Source of the DNA: an uncultured Prevotellaceae bacterium
Lineage (GTDB): Bacteria > Bacteroidota > Bacteroidia > Bacteroidales > Bacteroidaceae
Assembly (NCBI GenBank): GCA_902776475.1
Contig: CACYQD010000006.1
Location: forward strand, 1-64,000
Direction of reading: 5' to 3'
DNA: 64,000 nt
Shown here: one piece after another, positions 35,201 to 43,229 of the stretch
Position numbering within the stretch: the stretch's first letter is position 1
Layout: the number at the start of each line of letters is the position of its first letter
The notes under the pieces: generated by a model
Databases searched by the model: none
Seen by the model: only the letters and a program-made list of their open reading frames with translations
Told to the model about the DNA's origin: nothing
Translations under genes and position numbers: made by a program

Positions 35201-35813
35201 TGGTCTCATCCAATATCTGTGCCGGCAACCACTCCTGCGCTTCCTGTTTGTTGGGATCAGAATGCAAACGGTATTGCAGGGGAGTACCGGGAAGTCCTTC
35301 ACCTTGCTTCACACCAATGGTTTGCCAGTTTTTCCCATCCTCAGAAGTCTCACAGCGGATGGCATAGCCTTTGGCACCCTCACGGTATGCCATCCTGCCC
35401 TGCACTTTCACCTTGCAGACTGCTGACGACAACGGATGTCCCCAGTCATATTGCAACCAGGTATGTCCTCCCATCAGCACATTGCGGGAGTATGGACCGC
35501 CATCGATGGCCCACTCCGCTTCACGCCGAGGCAGACGGCCTTCTGGGGTCGACACTTGAAGATCGGCCGGATCTGCATGGCCGCTGATGCCGTCTGTCAC
35601 CAAGTGGGCTGTATGAAGATAGTCACAAGTGGACGAGGCATAGGCTGCCCTATGCAATGCCACATTGGTCAGTTGCTCACTCGCCGTCCAACTGACTGCA
35701 GGTGCATAATACTCACTGGGAGAACCGGGATACTGTCCGATACCTCGTGTGTTGTCTCCCTCGCCATAGACGGCTGCCGCAAATAGCATACTTACAGATA
35801 ATAGCAGATTCAT
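32274..35813 (-). CDS. Very large GH2 exo-glycosidase with discoidin-type domains
   Basis: A 1179-residue secreted GH2 enzyme with signal peptide (1-18). Domains in order: an F5/8-type (discoidin) region about 40-215, a second one about 225-345 (QWLYVDLGKSMPIEKVLLDW), a GH2 sugar-binding domain about 365-540, an Ig-like domain, a TIM barrel about 645-960 and C-terminal Ig-like sandwiches. The general acid/base is Glu800 in CGRNEGF and the nucleophile Glu858 in IHSERGMPN. The IWQDFWLANPADGPDPYD and SSSEDVSGGGPY segments resemble exo-beta-D-glucosaminidases and beta-mannosidases of the CsxA type, so the substrate may be a beta-linked glucosamine or mannose residue. It heads a minus-strand series through the ZIP gene. 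Confidence 0.9.
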   Translation of the reverse strand: MNLLLSVSMLFAAAVYGEGDNTRGIGQYPGSPSEYYAPAVSWTASEQLTNVALHRAAYASSTCDYLHTAHLVTDGISGHADPADLQVSTPEGRLPRREAEWAIDGGPYSRNVLMGGHTWLQYDWGHPLSSAVCKVKVQGRMAYREGAKGYAIRCETSEDGKNWQTIGVKQGEGLPGTPLQYRLHSDPNKQEAQEWLPAQILDETISFSAPSKIRHFRILFDMDGSAHWDIHELQFLGENGQAEDVMPSREFSSMWMSDGGGAQWLYVDLGKSMPIEKVLLDWFHAPRKGCVEVSDDAQVWRKVADIGGEFSRPEKGRYVRLSLQECGDAGYYALREMKVMAPQQKIYVPHAVAGLQNGRYELSGGNWMLQRASEVSASGEDIASPDYDCRQWIAATVPGTVLASYMNIGAIPDPNYADDIDQISESYFRSNFWYRDEFEWNGQLDGEQQWLNFDGINWKANVFLNGQKIGRIEGAFMRGKFNVTGLLRRGKNYLAVEIICNEHFAAVKEKDANTTQFNGGLLGADNPTFHATVGWDWITTTRGREAGIWNEVYLTTSGVVTVSDPYVKTSLSDDLKTVSVTPSVFVRNNSGRSVDGILSGHIGEVRFEQKVRIPAQSEQEISFCPNQFPQLVSKDFQLWFPNGYGNPYLYEAGFQFTPEGGNTQSSSIRYQAGLREMRYEGLKDSLRIYVNGRRFIPLGGNWGFDEHNLLYRSREYDIAVGYHRDMNFTMIRNWVGQVGDEAFYEACDRHGIMIWQDFWLANPADGPDPYDNVMFLRNAEDYTRRMRSHASIGLYCGRNEGFPPEPIDRKLREYVHQYAPGMEYISHSSSEDVSGGGPYRALSIKEYFTLQSGKIHSERGMPNVMNIESMRRTFSPADLWPQSLQWGQHDFTLQGAQRSSEFNRMMKEAFGEIRNAEEFCNRAQLINYNGYRGMFEATSRSRSGLLLWMSHPCWPSMVWQTYDYYFDPTAAYFGAKKACEPLHIQYNALTDSIEIVNHSAGARAGLTVTATVFNLNGKKTHRQSSRINSDEDTTIAWAKLSQLMPQVPSEVYFLRLQLSDKKGVVSENLYIMGREEGNYQALLALPKAEIESQVKSVRPCMMIVTLRNKGKAPAPFLRLNLKGADGEQILPVIYSDNYITLMPGEQKTVTLSWKAEDARGQQAHVEISGLNGPVIDQNH

Positions 35814-35872
35814 AAGGTTTGATTGATGTTTCTATGCCATCATCAGGACTAAGTCCTGCATTGTCCAATTAT

Positions 35873-36424
35873 TCAATCTTTTATCTCTTCCAGTTCTCCT
35901 GTCTCAGAGTCGATGATGAAACCACGGACCACGATGTCTTTAGGAACGAGCGGATGGTTTTTGATCGTTCCAACGGTCTTGCGGACAGATTCAGGCGTGT
36001 CTTTGAAACCTTCTAACCAATGGTCCAGATCAATGCCGCACTTGCGGATGGTGTCGAGCGTCTCGTCCGTCACGCCTCGGGCGGTCATCTCATGATGAAA
36101 ATGGTCGAAACTCATGTGGCAGGCCCCACAGTGAGAGTGCGCCACGACCATGACTTCCTCCACTCCCAATTCATAGATGGCCACAATGAGGCTGCGCATG
36201 GCTGAATCGAAAGCCGAAATAACCAGGCCACCTGCATTCTTGATGATCTTCGCATCACCGTTTTTCAAACCGAGTGCAGCAGGAAGCAGTTCGGTCAACC
36301 TTGTATCCATACATGACAACACCGCCAGTTTCTTGTCGGGGTATTTGTCTGTCAAATACTTCTCATAGCCTTTCTGTTCTACGAAAGTCTTGTTGTAGTT
36401 CAAAATCTGGTCTATCATATCCAT
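35873..36424 (-). CDS. Beta-class carbonic anhydrase
   Basis: A 183-residue enzyme that interconverts CO2 and bicarbonate. From the ATG at 36424 the zinc ligands are Cys38, His96 and Cys99 (SCMDTRL and HSHCGAC) with the Asp40-Arg42 dyad. A longer frame reaches a TTG at 36454 that would overlap the end of ogt, so the ATG is preferred. Bicarbonate supply is relevant to CO2-fixing succinate formation in this group. The gene follows ogt by 19 bases on the same strand and probably shares its transcript. Confidence 0.92.
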   Translation of the reverse strand: MDMIDQILNYNKTFVEQKGYEKYLTDKYPDKKLAVLSCMDTRLTELLPAALGLKNGDAKIIKNAGGLVISAFDSAMRSLIVAIYELGVEEVMVVAHSHCGACHMSFDHFHHEMTARGVTDETLDTIRKCGIDLDHWLEGFKDTPESVRKTVGTIKNHPLVPKDIVVRGFIIDSETGELEEIKD

Positions 36425-36443
36425 TATTCTTTGATGATTTATC

Positions 36444-36980
36444 CTAATAGGCAATGCCTCTCTTGGGCACGAAGAAACTCTTTTTCATGGCTCCTTCCAT
36501 CTGCAACAAATGCACTTTACGGTCAATACCGCCAGCATATCCGGTGAGCGAGCCATTGGTGCCGACAACGCGGTGACAGGGGATGATGAGGGAGATGGTG
36601 TTGTGACCCACTGCACCGCCAACAGCCTGAGCCGACATGCTGTCAAGGCCGCGCTCACTGGCAATAATACGGGCGATGTCGCCATAAGTCATCGTATGGC
36701 CATAGGGTATGGTGAGCATCACCTCCCAAACTCTTTTTCTGAAAGATGTCGTGCGCATCTCCAATTGTGGTGTGAAGTCTGGAACACGACCATTGAAATA
36801 GATTTCAAGCCAGCGTTTCGTTTCGTCGAACACAGGCAGGTCGGCTCGTTCTTCATGGCAAGGATCGAGTGCGGCAGCGCCGTATTTCTGTCCGTCGAAC
36901 CACAAGCCGACAAGTGCCTCTCCGTCAGAGGCCAGCTTGATGGTTCCGAGGGGTGATTGCCAGTGTGTCGTGTAGTCCAT
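36444..36980 (-). CDS. ogt: Methylated-DNA-protein-cysteine methyltransferase
   Basis: A 178-residue DNA repair protein that accepts methyl groups from O6-methylguanine onto its own cysteine. The acceptor is Cys135 in LIIPCHRVVG, with the wing and helix-turn-helix parts (TMTYGDIARII, AQAVGGAVGHN) upstream. The N-terminal domain is the short Ogt type without the Ada zinc-binding region. It is first in a short minus-strand operon with the carbonic anhydrase. The promoter matches the -33/-7 pattern (CAA at 37104-37106, TATCTTTG on 37083-37076), divergent from the GH35-like gene. Confidence 0.95.
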   Translation of the reverse strand: MDYTTHWQSPLGTIKLASDGEALVGLWFDGQKYGAAALDPCHEERADLPVFDETKRWLEIYFNGRVPDFTPQLEMRTTSFRKRVWEVMLTIPYGHTMTYGDIARIIASERGLDSMSAQAVGGAVGHNTISLIIPCHRVVGTNGSLTGYAGGIDRKVHLLQMEGAMKKSFFVPKRGIAY

Positions 36981-37075
36981 TGATACGGTTTCTTATGTCA
37001 CAATCATCCGTTGTATTTCACAATGAGGTGTCTATAAAACGCTACCAAATTGAGAATACACCCGTAATGACGAAG

Positions 37076-37083
37076 CAAAGATA
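37076..37083 (-). promoter_or_regulatory. -7 box for ogt
   Basis: The minus strand reads TATCTTTG followed by C, 96 bases before the ATG, with TTG about 20 bases upstream (37104-37106), the expected spacing. Confidence 0.55.
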
Positions 37084-37181
37084 CAAAAAAGTTGTTCCTT
37101 TATCAACCATTTCTCACAAAAAAGTGCTGAACGACCTATATTTTAAGCGGGTTCTAAAAAAACTTGGCATTATTTAGGATT

Positions 37182-37205
37182 TTTGGTGGAATATCACTAA
37201 ATTTG
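37182..37205 (+). promoter_or_regulatory. Promoter of the GH35-like gene
   Basis: TTTG at 37182-37185 and TAAATTTG at 37198-37205 followed by C, 21 bases before the ATG at 37226. The leader is therefore very short. Confidence 0.5.
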
Positions 37206-37225
37206 CGTTGAATTTATGTGTGTTT

Positions 37226-38869
37226 ATGAATAAAAAAAGTATTATCGTTTTTATCCTGACATCGATATTGTTGGTCGTGCCATGTTTATTGCGGGCAGAA
37301 GACATCGCCGCTCAATGGAAGGATTTCCGGATTCTTGGCGGTGAACTGAGCAACTCCGCAGCGACATCCGTAAGTGACATCGAAGAAGTATTGCCCCGCA
37401 TGAAGCAATTGGGGCTCAATACCGTGTTGGTTCCTGTGTATTGGGAGTTATTGGAGCCCACAGAGGGCCAGATGGATTTCGCTCTCACCGACCGTATCAT
37501 CGATGTGGCAAGGGCACAAAACCTAAAAATAGTCCCGCTTTGGTTCGGAGCGTGGAAAAACTCCATGTCATGCTATGCTCCTGCGTGGTTTAAGCGTGAT
37601 ATCAAGCGTTTTCCGCGGGCTTTGACGGCAGAAGGGAAACCGCTTGAGATTGCCTCTTGTTTCAGCGAAAACGTGCTGCAAGCCGACCTGAGTGCGTTCT
37701 CTGCGCTGATGAAACATATTGCAGAAAAAGATCCTCAACGCGACGTGGTCATCATGATGCAGATAGAAAACGAAATCGGCATGTTGGAATCGGCACGAGA
37801 TCACTCGCCTTTGGCTGAGAAAGCATATCGCCAACCTGTTCCCCAGACCTTGCTCAAGGCATTGAATATCAAGAAGCGAGGCACATGGAGTGAAGTCTTC
37901 GGTACCGATGACTATGCAGATGAGAAATTCATGGCTTGGCATTATGCCTGCTATGTGGAGCATCTGGCTAAAGCAGCCCGGAGGATTCACGGCATACCGC
38001 TTTATGTAAATGCTGCCATGAACAGCAGGGGCCGCAAACCTGGTGAATATCCGTCAGCCGGTCCATTGGCTCATCTGGCTGACATCTGGATGGCTGGTGC
38101 TCCCAGCATCGACATCCTTGCCCCAGACATCTACGACACAGGCTTCAAGTCATGGGCAATGCAATATGCCATGCCCCAGCGTCCACAAGATGCCAATCAA
38201 GTGAAAAATCGCCTTTTCATACCCGAGAGCCGCTGTTGCGAAAACAGCGGCGTGCGAGCTCTGTATGCCTTCGGTGAACATCAAGCCCTCGGTTTCTCGC
38301 CGTTTGCCATCGATCAGGCCTCGGTGGAGGAAACCAAGTCTGTAACCCAAGCGTATGAGTTGTTGGCCCAGGTCTTCAAATTGCAGTGCCAGAATTCCTG
38401 GGGACTTCTTTTCGACCAAGAAGACCGGGAGCGATTGATTGATGACGAAGGCGTGGTAATGACTTGCCGCCATTATTTCACACTGCCTTGGGATGCTCGA
38501 GCCACAGATGGTTCGACATGGTTGGAAGGCGGTGCCATGCTTATCCGTCTGGGCAAATACGATTATGTTTTAGCTGGCAGTGGCGTGGTGGTTGACTTTA
38601 AAACGCGCGAAGAGAAACGACAGGAACAACAAAAGAAATTGGGAGAAGATGGTTTTGCCGAAGCTGGTGCAGCCCAGGCAAAATCTGCCTCAAAATACGA
38701 GGGCACTCGCCTTGGACTCCTTTCCGTTGATGAGGTTTCCATCGATGAACAAGGAAAGATGAACTACCTGCGCCGTCACAATGGTGACCAGAGCCATCAA
38801 GGCCGACACGCACGCATCAGTGTCGGTGAATGGAAAATTCTGCACATCAAGTTATACGAATACAAATAG
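37226..38869 (+). CDS. GH35-like beta-galactosidase (DUF5597 type)
   Basis: A 547-residue secreted glycosidase. The signal peptide (residues 1-24) is followed by a (beta/alpha)8 barrel: MKQLGLNTVLVPVYWELLEP, then MMQIENEIGML (the probable acid/base Glu in NE) and later LFIPESRCCENS, where Glu in PES is the candidate nucleophile. The C-terminal 140 residues form a sandwich domain of the DUF5597 type. The start at 37226 gives the signal peptide; the longer frame uses a TTG within the promoter. Related Bacteroidota enzymes release beta-linked galactose. The exact linkage is not deducible here. It is separated from the nitrilase gene by 9 bases, end to end. Confidence 0.85.
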   Translation: MNKKSIIVFILTSILLVVPCLLRAEDIAAQWKDFRILGGELSNSAATSVSDIEEVLPRMKQLGLNTVLVPVYWELLEPTEGQMDFALTDRIIDVARAQNLKIVPLWFGAWKNSMSCYAPAWFKRDIKRFPRALTAEGKPLEIASCFSENVLQADLSAFSALMKHIAEKDPQRDVVIMMQIENEIGMLESARDHSPLAEKAYRQPVPQTLLKALNIKKRGTWSEVFGTDDYADEKFMAWHYACYVEHLAKAARRIHGIPLYVNAAMNSRGRKPGEYPSAGPLAHLADIWMAGAPSIDILAPDIYDTGFKSWAMQYAMPQRPQDANQVKNRLFIPESRCCENSGVRALYAFGEHQALGFSPFAIDQASVEETKSVTQAYELLAQVFKLQCQNSWGLLFDQEDRERLIDDEGVVMTCRHYFTLPWDARATDGSTWLEGGAMLIRLGKYDYVLAGSGVVVDFKTREEKRQEQQKKLGEDGFAEAGAAQAKSASKYEGTRLGLLSVDEVSIDEQGKMNYLRRHNGDQSHQGRHARISVGEWKILHIKLYEYK

Positions 38870-38878
38870 CAATATGTC

Positions 38879-39643
38879 CTAGCAAGAAAAGTCATCAGCA
38901 TCCTTCAACACAGGGAATTTCTGACGGAATCGTTGCAACTCTTCCATATCCAACTCCGACACAGCGACTTCCTCCACACCACTCTTACACTGCGCTATGA
39001 CATGGCCATAGGCATTGAGAATCACCGAGTCGCCCAGATACTCACAAGCGCTGTCGTTGCCCACCCTGTTTACACCCACCACGAAGCACTGGTTTTCAAG
39101 GGCACGAGCCTTCAGCAGCGTCTGCCAGACCTCTCGACGGCGTGCCGGCCAGTTGGCCACATAGATGACGGCGTCATAATCTCCACGGTTACGGGAGAAA
39201 ACCGGGAAACGCAGGTCATAGCAGACCTGCAACAGGAACCGGACTCCTCGCCATGCTACTACTACACGTCTCTCCCCCGCCACAAACTCATCCGTCTCAC
39301 CTGCAAAGCCAAAAAGATGGTGCTTGTCGTAATAATCAAAACCACCATCAGGACGGACAAAGAAAAGGCGGTTGCGCAAGAGTCCCTGATCGTCAACCGT
39401 AGCTACACTACCGGCGATGGCTGCATCAAGACGATGTGCCTGATGCTGCATCCAGCTGAAAATCTGACGTGACTGCTCTTCTGCCTGACCGGTGGAGCCC
39501 TCAGCCAGGAATCCGGTGGCGAAAGTCTCAGCCAGCACATAAAGGTCGGCTCCAGGCTGTTGATCCAGTAGTGTAGAAAGATATTGGAGATTCCACCCCA
39601 ATTCGTTCCATCTGATCATGTGTTGTACGATAGCGGTCTTCAT
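38879..39643 (-). CDS. Nitrilase superfamily amidase (omega-amidase-like)
   Basis: A 254-residue cytosolic carbon-nitrogen hydrolase. From the ATG at 39643 the catalytic triad is Glu39 (YVLAETFATGF), Lys107 (YYDKHHLF) and Cys141 (LQVCYDLRFP), which are the motifs of the omega-amidase/Nit2-like branch. These hydrolyse alpha-ketoglutaramate or similar amides to the acid and ammonia. The frame extends further upstream without a protein-like pattern. It is convergent with the GH35-like gene; the carboxylesterase gene lies upstream on the same strand, 110 bases away. Confidence 0.9.
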   Translation of the reverse strand: MKTAIVQHMIRWNELGWNLQYLSTLLDQQPGADLYVLAETFATGFLAEGSTGQAEEQSRQIFSWMQHQAHRLDAAIAGSVATVDDQGLLRNRLFFVRPDGGFDYYDKHHLFGFAGETDEFVAGERRVVVAWRGVRFLLQVCYDLRFPVFSRNRGDYDAVIYVANWPARRREVWQTLLKARALENQCFVVGVNRVGNDSACEYLGDSVILNAYGHVIAQCKSGVEEVAVSELDMEELQRFRQKFPVLKDADDFSC

Positions 39644-39753
39644 AAGTTGAGTATTTTTAAACATCATGCTGATCAAGGAAACTTGAACAAGAGGACGGAT
39701 CCATTGATCCAAAACCAAGGGGACGGTTCTGATTCGTCCCCTTGGTTCGCGGA

Positions 39754-41268
39754 TTACCTTCTTCCGAAGCCTCCGAAGCCCTGCTGAGGTGCTTTCTCCG
39801 GTTCACCGAAAACAGAGGCCTCCACATCCTTGTCATTCAGTTTGAAGACCATGAATTTGGGATTCTTCTCCGTGCATGGTGCCCATGCGCCGCCCTTCGG
39901 TCCGTTGGGATCACTGTATTTGACAAAGTTAGTCCATGCGGTGAGCATTTTCTCAGACAGGTCCCAGTCGCCTTTCGTCCAGGGACGCCAACAATGCTTG
40001 AGCGATTTGAAAACAAACCAGAGGTCGGAGGAGTGGAAGGCGCCCTTGAGACGAGCCGTCACCTCCGGATGAGAACCATCGTCAGGCAGTGGACGGGCGA
40101 ACTGATAAGCCCATGCCTTTCCCCCTTTTTGTTCACGAACCTTGCAGAACTCGGCGATATTGGGAGCCATATTACCCATGTCGTTGAGTGTGAAGCCGAT
40201 CATATAAGGAATATCAGCCAATGTACCGCCACGAGTGGCATCGTCGAAACTCTTCTCACTGACATAGCCGTCGATCATCGGCATGAATGGCAGACCCCTG
40301 CGCATAAACGGCATGCCTCCACCAGACTGTCCATCATTATTGACTTGGTAGTAGAGTGTATTGAGGGCGAAGACGGTTTCTGTAGATGCCTGACGCATTT
40401 TCTGCAGATCGGTCAGTCCTGCCCAGTCAAAGACTTTCTTGGCGTTGGCCTCGGCATCTGCGAAAGAGCCGCCACCGTAACGGGCGCCCATCATGTTTCC
40501 ATTGGCATCAGGAATAGCAAGGCCCTGGGCACTCATGATCACAGCTTTGTGGAATAATCCACGGGCCAAGGGACTCTCGCAAAGAGTGCGCACGCTACCA
40601 CCACCAGCACTCTGCCCGAAGATGGTCACATTGTCGGGGTCGCCTCCAAACTGCGCGATATTTTTCTTGATCCACTTCAAAGCCTCTATCTGGTCGAGGA
40701 TACCATAGTTGCCTGATACATGATGCGGACTCTCCTCAGACAGTGCAGGGTGAACGAGAAATCCGAACACACCGAGGCGATAGTTGATCGAAACGAGCAC
40801 CACATCCTTAGCACCCCATTCCTGTCCGTCAAACTCAGGTTCTGATCCCCAACCTTCACGATAACCACCACCGTGAATCCACAAGGCCACAGGGAGTTTC
40901 TTATTGATCTTGCCTGGAGCTTTCGTCCAAACATTCAAGTACAGACAATCTTCGCTATATGGTGCTTCCTTGCCGTAACCCCATTCCGTGAAATAACCAC
41001 CCGGATACTGAATGGCTTGATAGCTCGGATGACCGAAGGTGTCACAAATCTTCACGCCCTTCCAAGGCACGACGGGCTGTGGTTCCTTCCAACGCAATTC
41101 CCTGATAGGAGGTGCTGCATAAGGAATACCACGATAGACAAACACATCAGGATGATCATCGGCCAATACACCTTGAACCTGTCCACCCTCAATCGTTAAC
41201 ACAGGGTTTTCTGCAGAATACGCAGAAACTGCTCCCATGAGCAGAAGAGATAAGAATAGCTGTTTCAT
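39754..41268 (-). CDS. Secreted type-B carboxylesterase
   Basis: A 504-residue alpha/beta hydrolase of the carboxylesterase type-B family. Signal peptide (residues 1-19), then VYRGIPYAAPP, SEDCLYLNVWTK, the oxyanion-hole HGGGY and the nucleophile Ser220 in FGQSAGGGS. Such secreted esterases in Bacteroidota remove acyl groups, such as feruloyl or acetyl esters, from plant polysaccharides; the substrate is inferred. The last 15 residues are proline/glycine-rich (QQGFGGFGRR). It is followed downstream by the omega-amidase-like gene and lies 46 bases from the stop of the acyl-CoA ligase gene upstream. Confidence 0.92.
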   Translation of the reverse strand: MKQLFLSLLLMGAVSAYSAENPVLTIEGGQVQGVLADDHPDVFVYRGIPYAAPPIRELRWKEPQPVVPWKGVKICDTFGHPSYQAIQYPGGYFTEWGYGKEAPYSEDCLYLNVWTKAPGKINKKLPVALWIHGGGYREGWGSEPEFDGQEWGAKDVVLVSINYRLGVFGFLVHPALSEESPHHVSGNYGILDQIEALKWIKKNIAQFGGDPDNVTIFGQSAGGGSVRTLCESPLARGLFHKAVIMSAQGLAIPDANGNMMGARYGGGSFADAEANAKKVFDWAGLTDLQKMRQASTETVFALNTLYYQVNNDGQSGGGMPFMRRGLPFMPMIDGYVSEKSFDDATRGGTLADIPYMIGFTLNDMGNMAPNIAEFCKVREQKGGKAWAYQFARPLPDDGSHPEVTARLKGAFHSSDLWFVFKSLKHCWRPWTKGDWDLSEKMLTAWTNFVKYSDPNGPKGGAWAPCTEKNPKFMVFKLNDKDVEASVFGEPEKAPQQGFGGFGRR

Positions 41269-41314
41269 AAATTAAGTTTTGCAAAATAATGATATAGTTG
41301 GTTGAATCGTTCCG

Positions 41315-42934
41315 TTACTTGTACAGATAGCGCTTGATACTCATCTTGGGGGTCTTTTCAAAGGGAAGGTCCATCATTTCCACTTTATTGATCTTGCTGT
41401 AGGCAGGAAGGGCTTTGTTGGCGGCTATACGGATCTGTTCAGGAATGCTGTTCCTTGATTTGAGATCCATATCTTCGGGAATATCGGGATAAACCAGGGC
41501 AACAAGCTTGCCTTTACGGTCCACAACGAGTGATTCGCTGACGTAAGCACAACTCGACAAGACAGCCTCCAACTCCTCGGGATAGATATTCTGGCCTGAA
41601 GAGTTTAGAATCATGGATTTGATACGTCCCCGGATAAAGATGTTGCCATCATCATCGATGACGCCCAAGTCACCCGTGCGAAACCACCCATCCTTCGTGA
41701 AGGCCGCCACATTGGCTTCAGGGTTCTTATAATACCCCATGGTGATGTTCCGCCCCCGGGCTTGTATTTCACCGGCTTGATGTGCTGGGTCATCGGAGTC
41801 TATTCTGATTTCATGAACAGGTTTTCCACATGATCCGGGGACAAACTTCGTCCACCATTCCCATCCCAGCAACGGACAAGCCTCCGTCATGCCGTAACCT
41901 ACCGTAAAGGGCAGATGCATCTTGATAAAGCATTGCTCCACTTCGGGCTTGAGCGACGCACCTCCCATGATGAAGCACCGCACCCGGCCACCGAATGCAG
42001 CAATCACTTTTTTGCGGACAGTGCGATAGATCAGTTTGTTGACAAAGGGCATGGCCAACAATGTCTTCATCTTCTCCAGTACGGGTTTGATAGAATTTGC
42101 ATAGACCTTTTCCATCACAAGCGGAACAGTGACCACCATATATGGTTTTACTTCCTGCATCGCCTTGAGAAGCGTTGTGGGTGAAGGTGTCTTGCCCAGG
42201 AAATACACTGCGACACCATCGACATTGGGATGGATGAATTCAATCGCCAGACCATACATGTGAGCCATGGGAAGCATTGAGACAATGGTTTCTCCAGGAT
42301 GATTGGGAAAATGGCTATTGCTGAATTCATCCGTATCAGAGATAGCGCCATAGGTAAGCATCACTCCCTTGGGGTTGCCTGTGGTTCCGGAGGTATAGTT
42401 GATAATAGCCAAGTCATCCCAATTGTCTGTGGTATAAGCCACCTGCTCCGGCGTAATCCCATGGGGATGCAGAGAGGCATAAGCTTTTCCGCGGTTTTCC
42501 CATGCTTCCGCCACCTTCTTGTCTCTATGCCACAACAATCTGCCGTCTTTCACATTGACGACGGCCTTGATGACGGGCATTTTTTCCGGATCCAGTTTCA
42601 CCCAGATATCCTCGTCCGTAAAAAGCAAGACGCTGTCTGAATGGTGAGTGAACGTACAAATGTTGTTGGGATGGAAATCTGCCAGGAGCGGAACGGCCAC
42701 ACAACCATTGACGTTGATGCCCCAGAAAGTCATTGCCCAACTGGCGGAATTGCGGGCACAGATGGCCACCTTTTCGCCCTTACCGATACTGGCCTCGTTG
42801 AGAAACAAGCGAAACTTTTCTATGTATACCGCCAAATCTGCATAAGTGAAGGAATCACCTTCATAATCGCAGAGTGACTTTTCGTTCCATCTTTCACGGA
42901 TTGTGTCCTCCAGTTTTTTCAGATAGTGCTTCAT
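41315..42934 (-). CDS. AMP-forming long-chain acyl-CoA ligase
   Basis: A 539-residue member of the ANL superfamily. The P-loop-like motif INYTSGTTGNPKGVML is near residue 180, the A5 segment GYGMTEACPLLG near 345 and the hinge region GDLGVIDDDGNIFIRGR with IKSMILNSSGQNIYPEE near 430-450. The C-terminal catalytic lysine falls in the KTPKMSIKRYLYK end. It activates a fatty acid or similar carboxylate to acyl-CoA for lipid assembly. The gene runs towards the esterase gene (46 bases) and has its own promoter (TATATTTG on 43021-43014), divergent from the serine hydrolase gene. Confidence 0.93.
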   Translation of the reverse strand: MKHYLKKLEDTIRERWNEKSLCDYEGDSFTYADLAVYIEKFRLFLNEASIGKGEKVAICARNSASWAMTFWGINVNGCVAVPLLADFHPNNICTFTHHSDSVLLFTDEDIWVKLDPEKMPVIKAVVNVKDGRLLWHRDKKVAEAWENRGKAYASLHPHGITPEQVAYTTDNWDDLAIINYTSGTTGNPKGVMLTYGAISDTDEFSNSHFPNHPGETIVSMLPMAHMYGLAIEFIHPNVDGVAVYFLGKTPSPTTLLKAMQEVKPYMVVTVPLVMEKVYANSIKPVLEKMKTLLAMPFVNKLIYRTVRKKVIAAFGGRVRCFIMGGASLKPEVEQCFIKMHLPFTVGYGMTEACPLLGWEWWTKFVPGSCGKPVHEIRIDSDDPAHQAGEIQARGRNITMGYYKNPEANVAAFTKDGWFRTGDLGVIDDDGNIFIRGRIKSMILNSSGQNIYPEELEAVLSSCAYVSESLVVDRKGKLVALVYPDIPEDMDLKSRNSIPEQIRIAANKALPAYSKINKVEMMDLPFEKTPKMSIKRYLYK

Positions 42935-43013
42935 CGGGGTTTGATAAATGGTAAAAATGATTGTCTGTCTCGAGTTTTATCCAATAAGTTGGCAACATCC
43001 AATAATTTGACGG

Positions 43014-43021
43014 CAAATATA
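43014..43021 (-). promoter_or_regulatory. -7 box for the acyl-CoA ligase gene
   Basis: The minus strand reads TATATTTG followed by C, 80 bases before the coding start. The region 42935-43229 carries this and the divergent promoter at 43182. Confidence 0.5.
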
Positions 43022-43181
43022 CGAAAAAAAAGCGGAAAGTAATTGTTCTATTGGCGAAAAGTTCATCATTTGTCATCATATGACGACGCGGATGATCAGC
43101 CAAAGACAGGCGTAAGACGATAAAAAACAGAGAAATGTTGCTTATTTTGATAATAATCGCACAAATTGCTGGTTTTTTGTC

Positions 43182-43189
43182 TAAATTTG
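43182..43189 (+). promoter_or_regulatory. -7 box for the serine hydrolase gene
   Basis: TAAATTTG followed by C, 40 bases before the ATG at 43230, with TTG 16 bases upstream. Confidence 0.5.
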
Positions 43190-43229
43190 CACAAGATACA
43201 TTTATTTTATCATTTATATTTCGTTCCAA

